From NCBI GenBank assembly GCA_027485075.1, contig JAIXRT010000003.1, positions 1 through 7,407 of the forward strand: a DNA stretch of 7,407 nucleotides, written 5' to 3'. The notes below the pieces were generated by a model. The model saw nothing but the letters and a program-made list of their open reading frames with translations. It was not told the origin of the DNA and did no database searches. The translations under genes and the position numbers were made by a program. This DNA is from Cytophagaceae bacterium. Lineage in GTDB: Bacteria; Bacteroidota; Bacteroidia; Cytophagales; Spirosomataceae. Of the stretch, positions 7,256 to 7,407 are shown piece by piece. How positions within the stretch are numbered: position 1 is the stretch's first letter; each line of letters begins with the position of its first letter.

Positions 7256-7407
7256 ATGATTCAGAGACCTCAAACGCTTTTATTAGCCTTAGTCATTATC
7301 GCCAATAGCCTAGTAACATCAACAGGCTGGCCCATTTGGAGTAAAATAGGTGTATCAGGACAAAAAGCTACCCTTTTCTTCAACGAATGGACCGTATCTC
7401 AAGGTGA
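7256..7407 (+). CDS. Membrane protein, probably DUF4293 family, N-terminal part (runs off right edge)
   Basis: An open frame of 50 complete codons runs from the ATG at 7256 to the window edge. The first residues MIQRPQTLLLALVIIAN resemble the conserved MIQRIQ start, followed by a hydrophobic segment, of DUF4293, a small four-helix membrane family of unknown function found in Bacteroidota. Residues 8-20 form the first membrane segment, followed by a polar loop containing W25, W28 and FFNEW (41-45). It starts 23 bases after the crtD-type stop with no promoter box between, so it is probably co-transcribed. It is too short to exclude another membrane protein, including a carotenoid enzyme, but that start is unusual enough to favour DUF4293. 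Confidence 0.62.
   Translation, partial: MIQRPQTLLLALVIIANSLVTSTGWPIWSKIGVSGQKATLFFNEWTVSQG

Overview
The window looks like ordinary chromosomal DNA from a member of the Bacteroidota, probably a pigmented, Cytophagales-like bacterium. The evidence is: no convincing Shine-Dalgarno sequence before any start; three exact copies of the Bacteroidota -7 box TAnnTTTG upstream of genes; a carotenoid desaturase closely resembling Bacteroidota CrtD; and a partial gene whose N-terminus (MIQRPQT) fits the Bacteroidota DUF4293 membrane family. Assignment below phylum is inference. I see no mobile element, CRISPR array, tRNA or rRNA.

Layout. Positions 1-273 (minus) hold the first 91 codons of a GDP-L-fucose synthase, starting at TTG and continuing past the left edge. 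A divergent promoter region (274-397) separates it from a plus-strand run of four genes: a secreted MORN/YwqK-like protein (398-1324), a small secreted acidic protein whose ATG overlaps the previous stop (1324-1650), a SulP anion transporter with a C-terminal STAS domain (1686-3209), and a beta-carbonic anhydrase two bases after it (3212-3841). A strong bidirectional hairpin terminator (3845-3875) lies between the carbonic anhydrase and the convergent aspS gene (3894-5657, minus). A second divergent intergenic region (5658-5762) leads to a GTG-started crtD-type desaturase (5763-7232, plus) and then to the partial DUF4293-like gene (7256 to the right edge).

How the genes work together. The SulP and carbonic anhydrase genes form a compact unit that fits uptake of bicarbonate and its interconversion with CO2, probably to supply carboxylases. 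The carbonic anhydrase keeps all its catalytic residues, but the tyrosine of the allosteric bicarbonate site known in the Haemophilus and E. coli enzymes aligns with phenylalanine. CrtD would act late in the synthesis of a hydroxylated monocyclic carotenoid of the myxol or flexixanthin type, with its partner enzymes encoded elsewhere. The fucose synthase belongs to nucleotide-sugar and surface-polysaccharide synthesis, and aspS is housekeeping. The least understood part is the overlapping pair of predicted exported proteins at 398-1650. No obviously new multi-gene system is visible; the best candidates for a second look are that pair and the carbonic anhydrase substitution.
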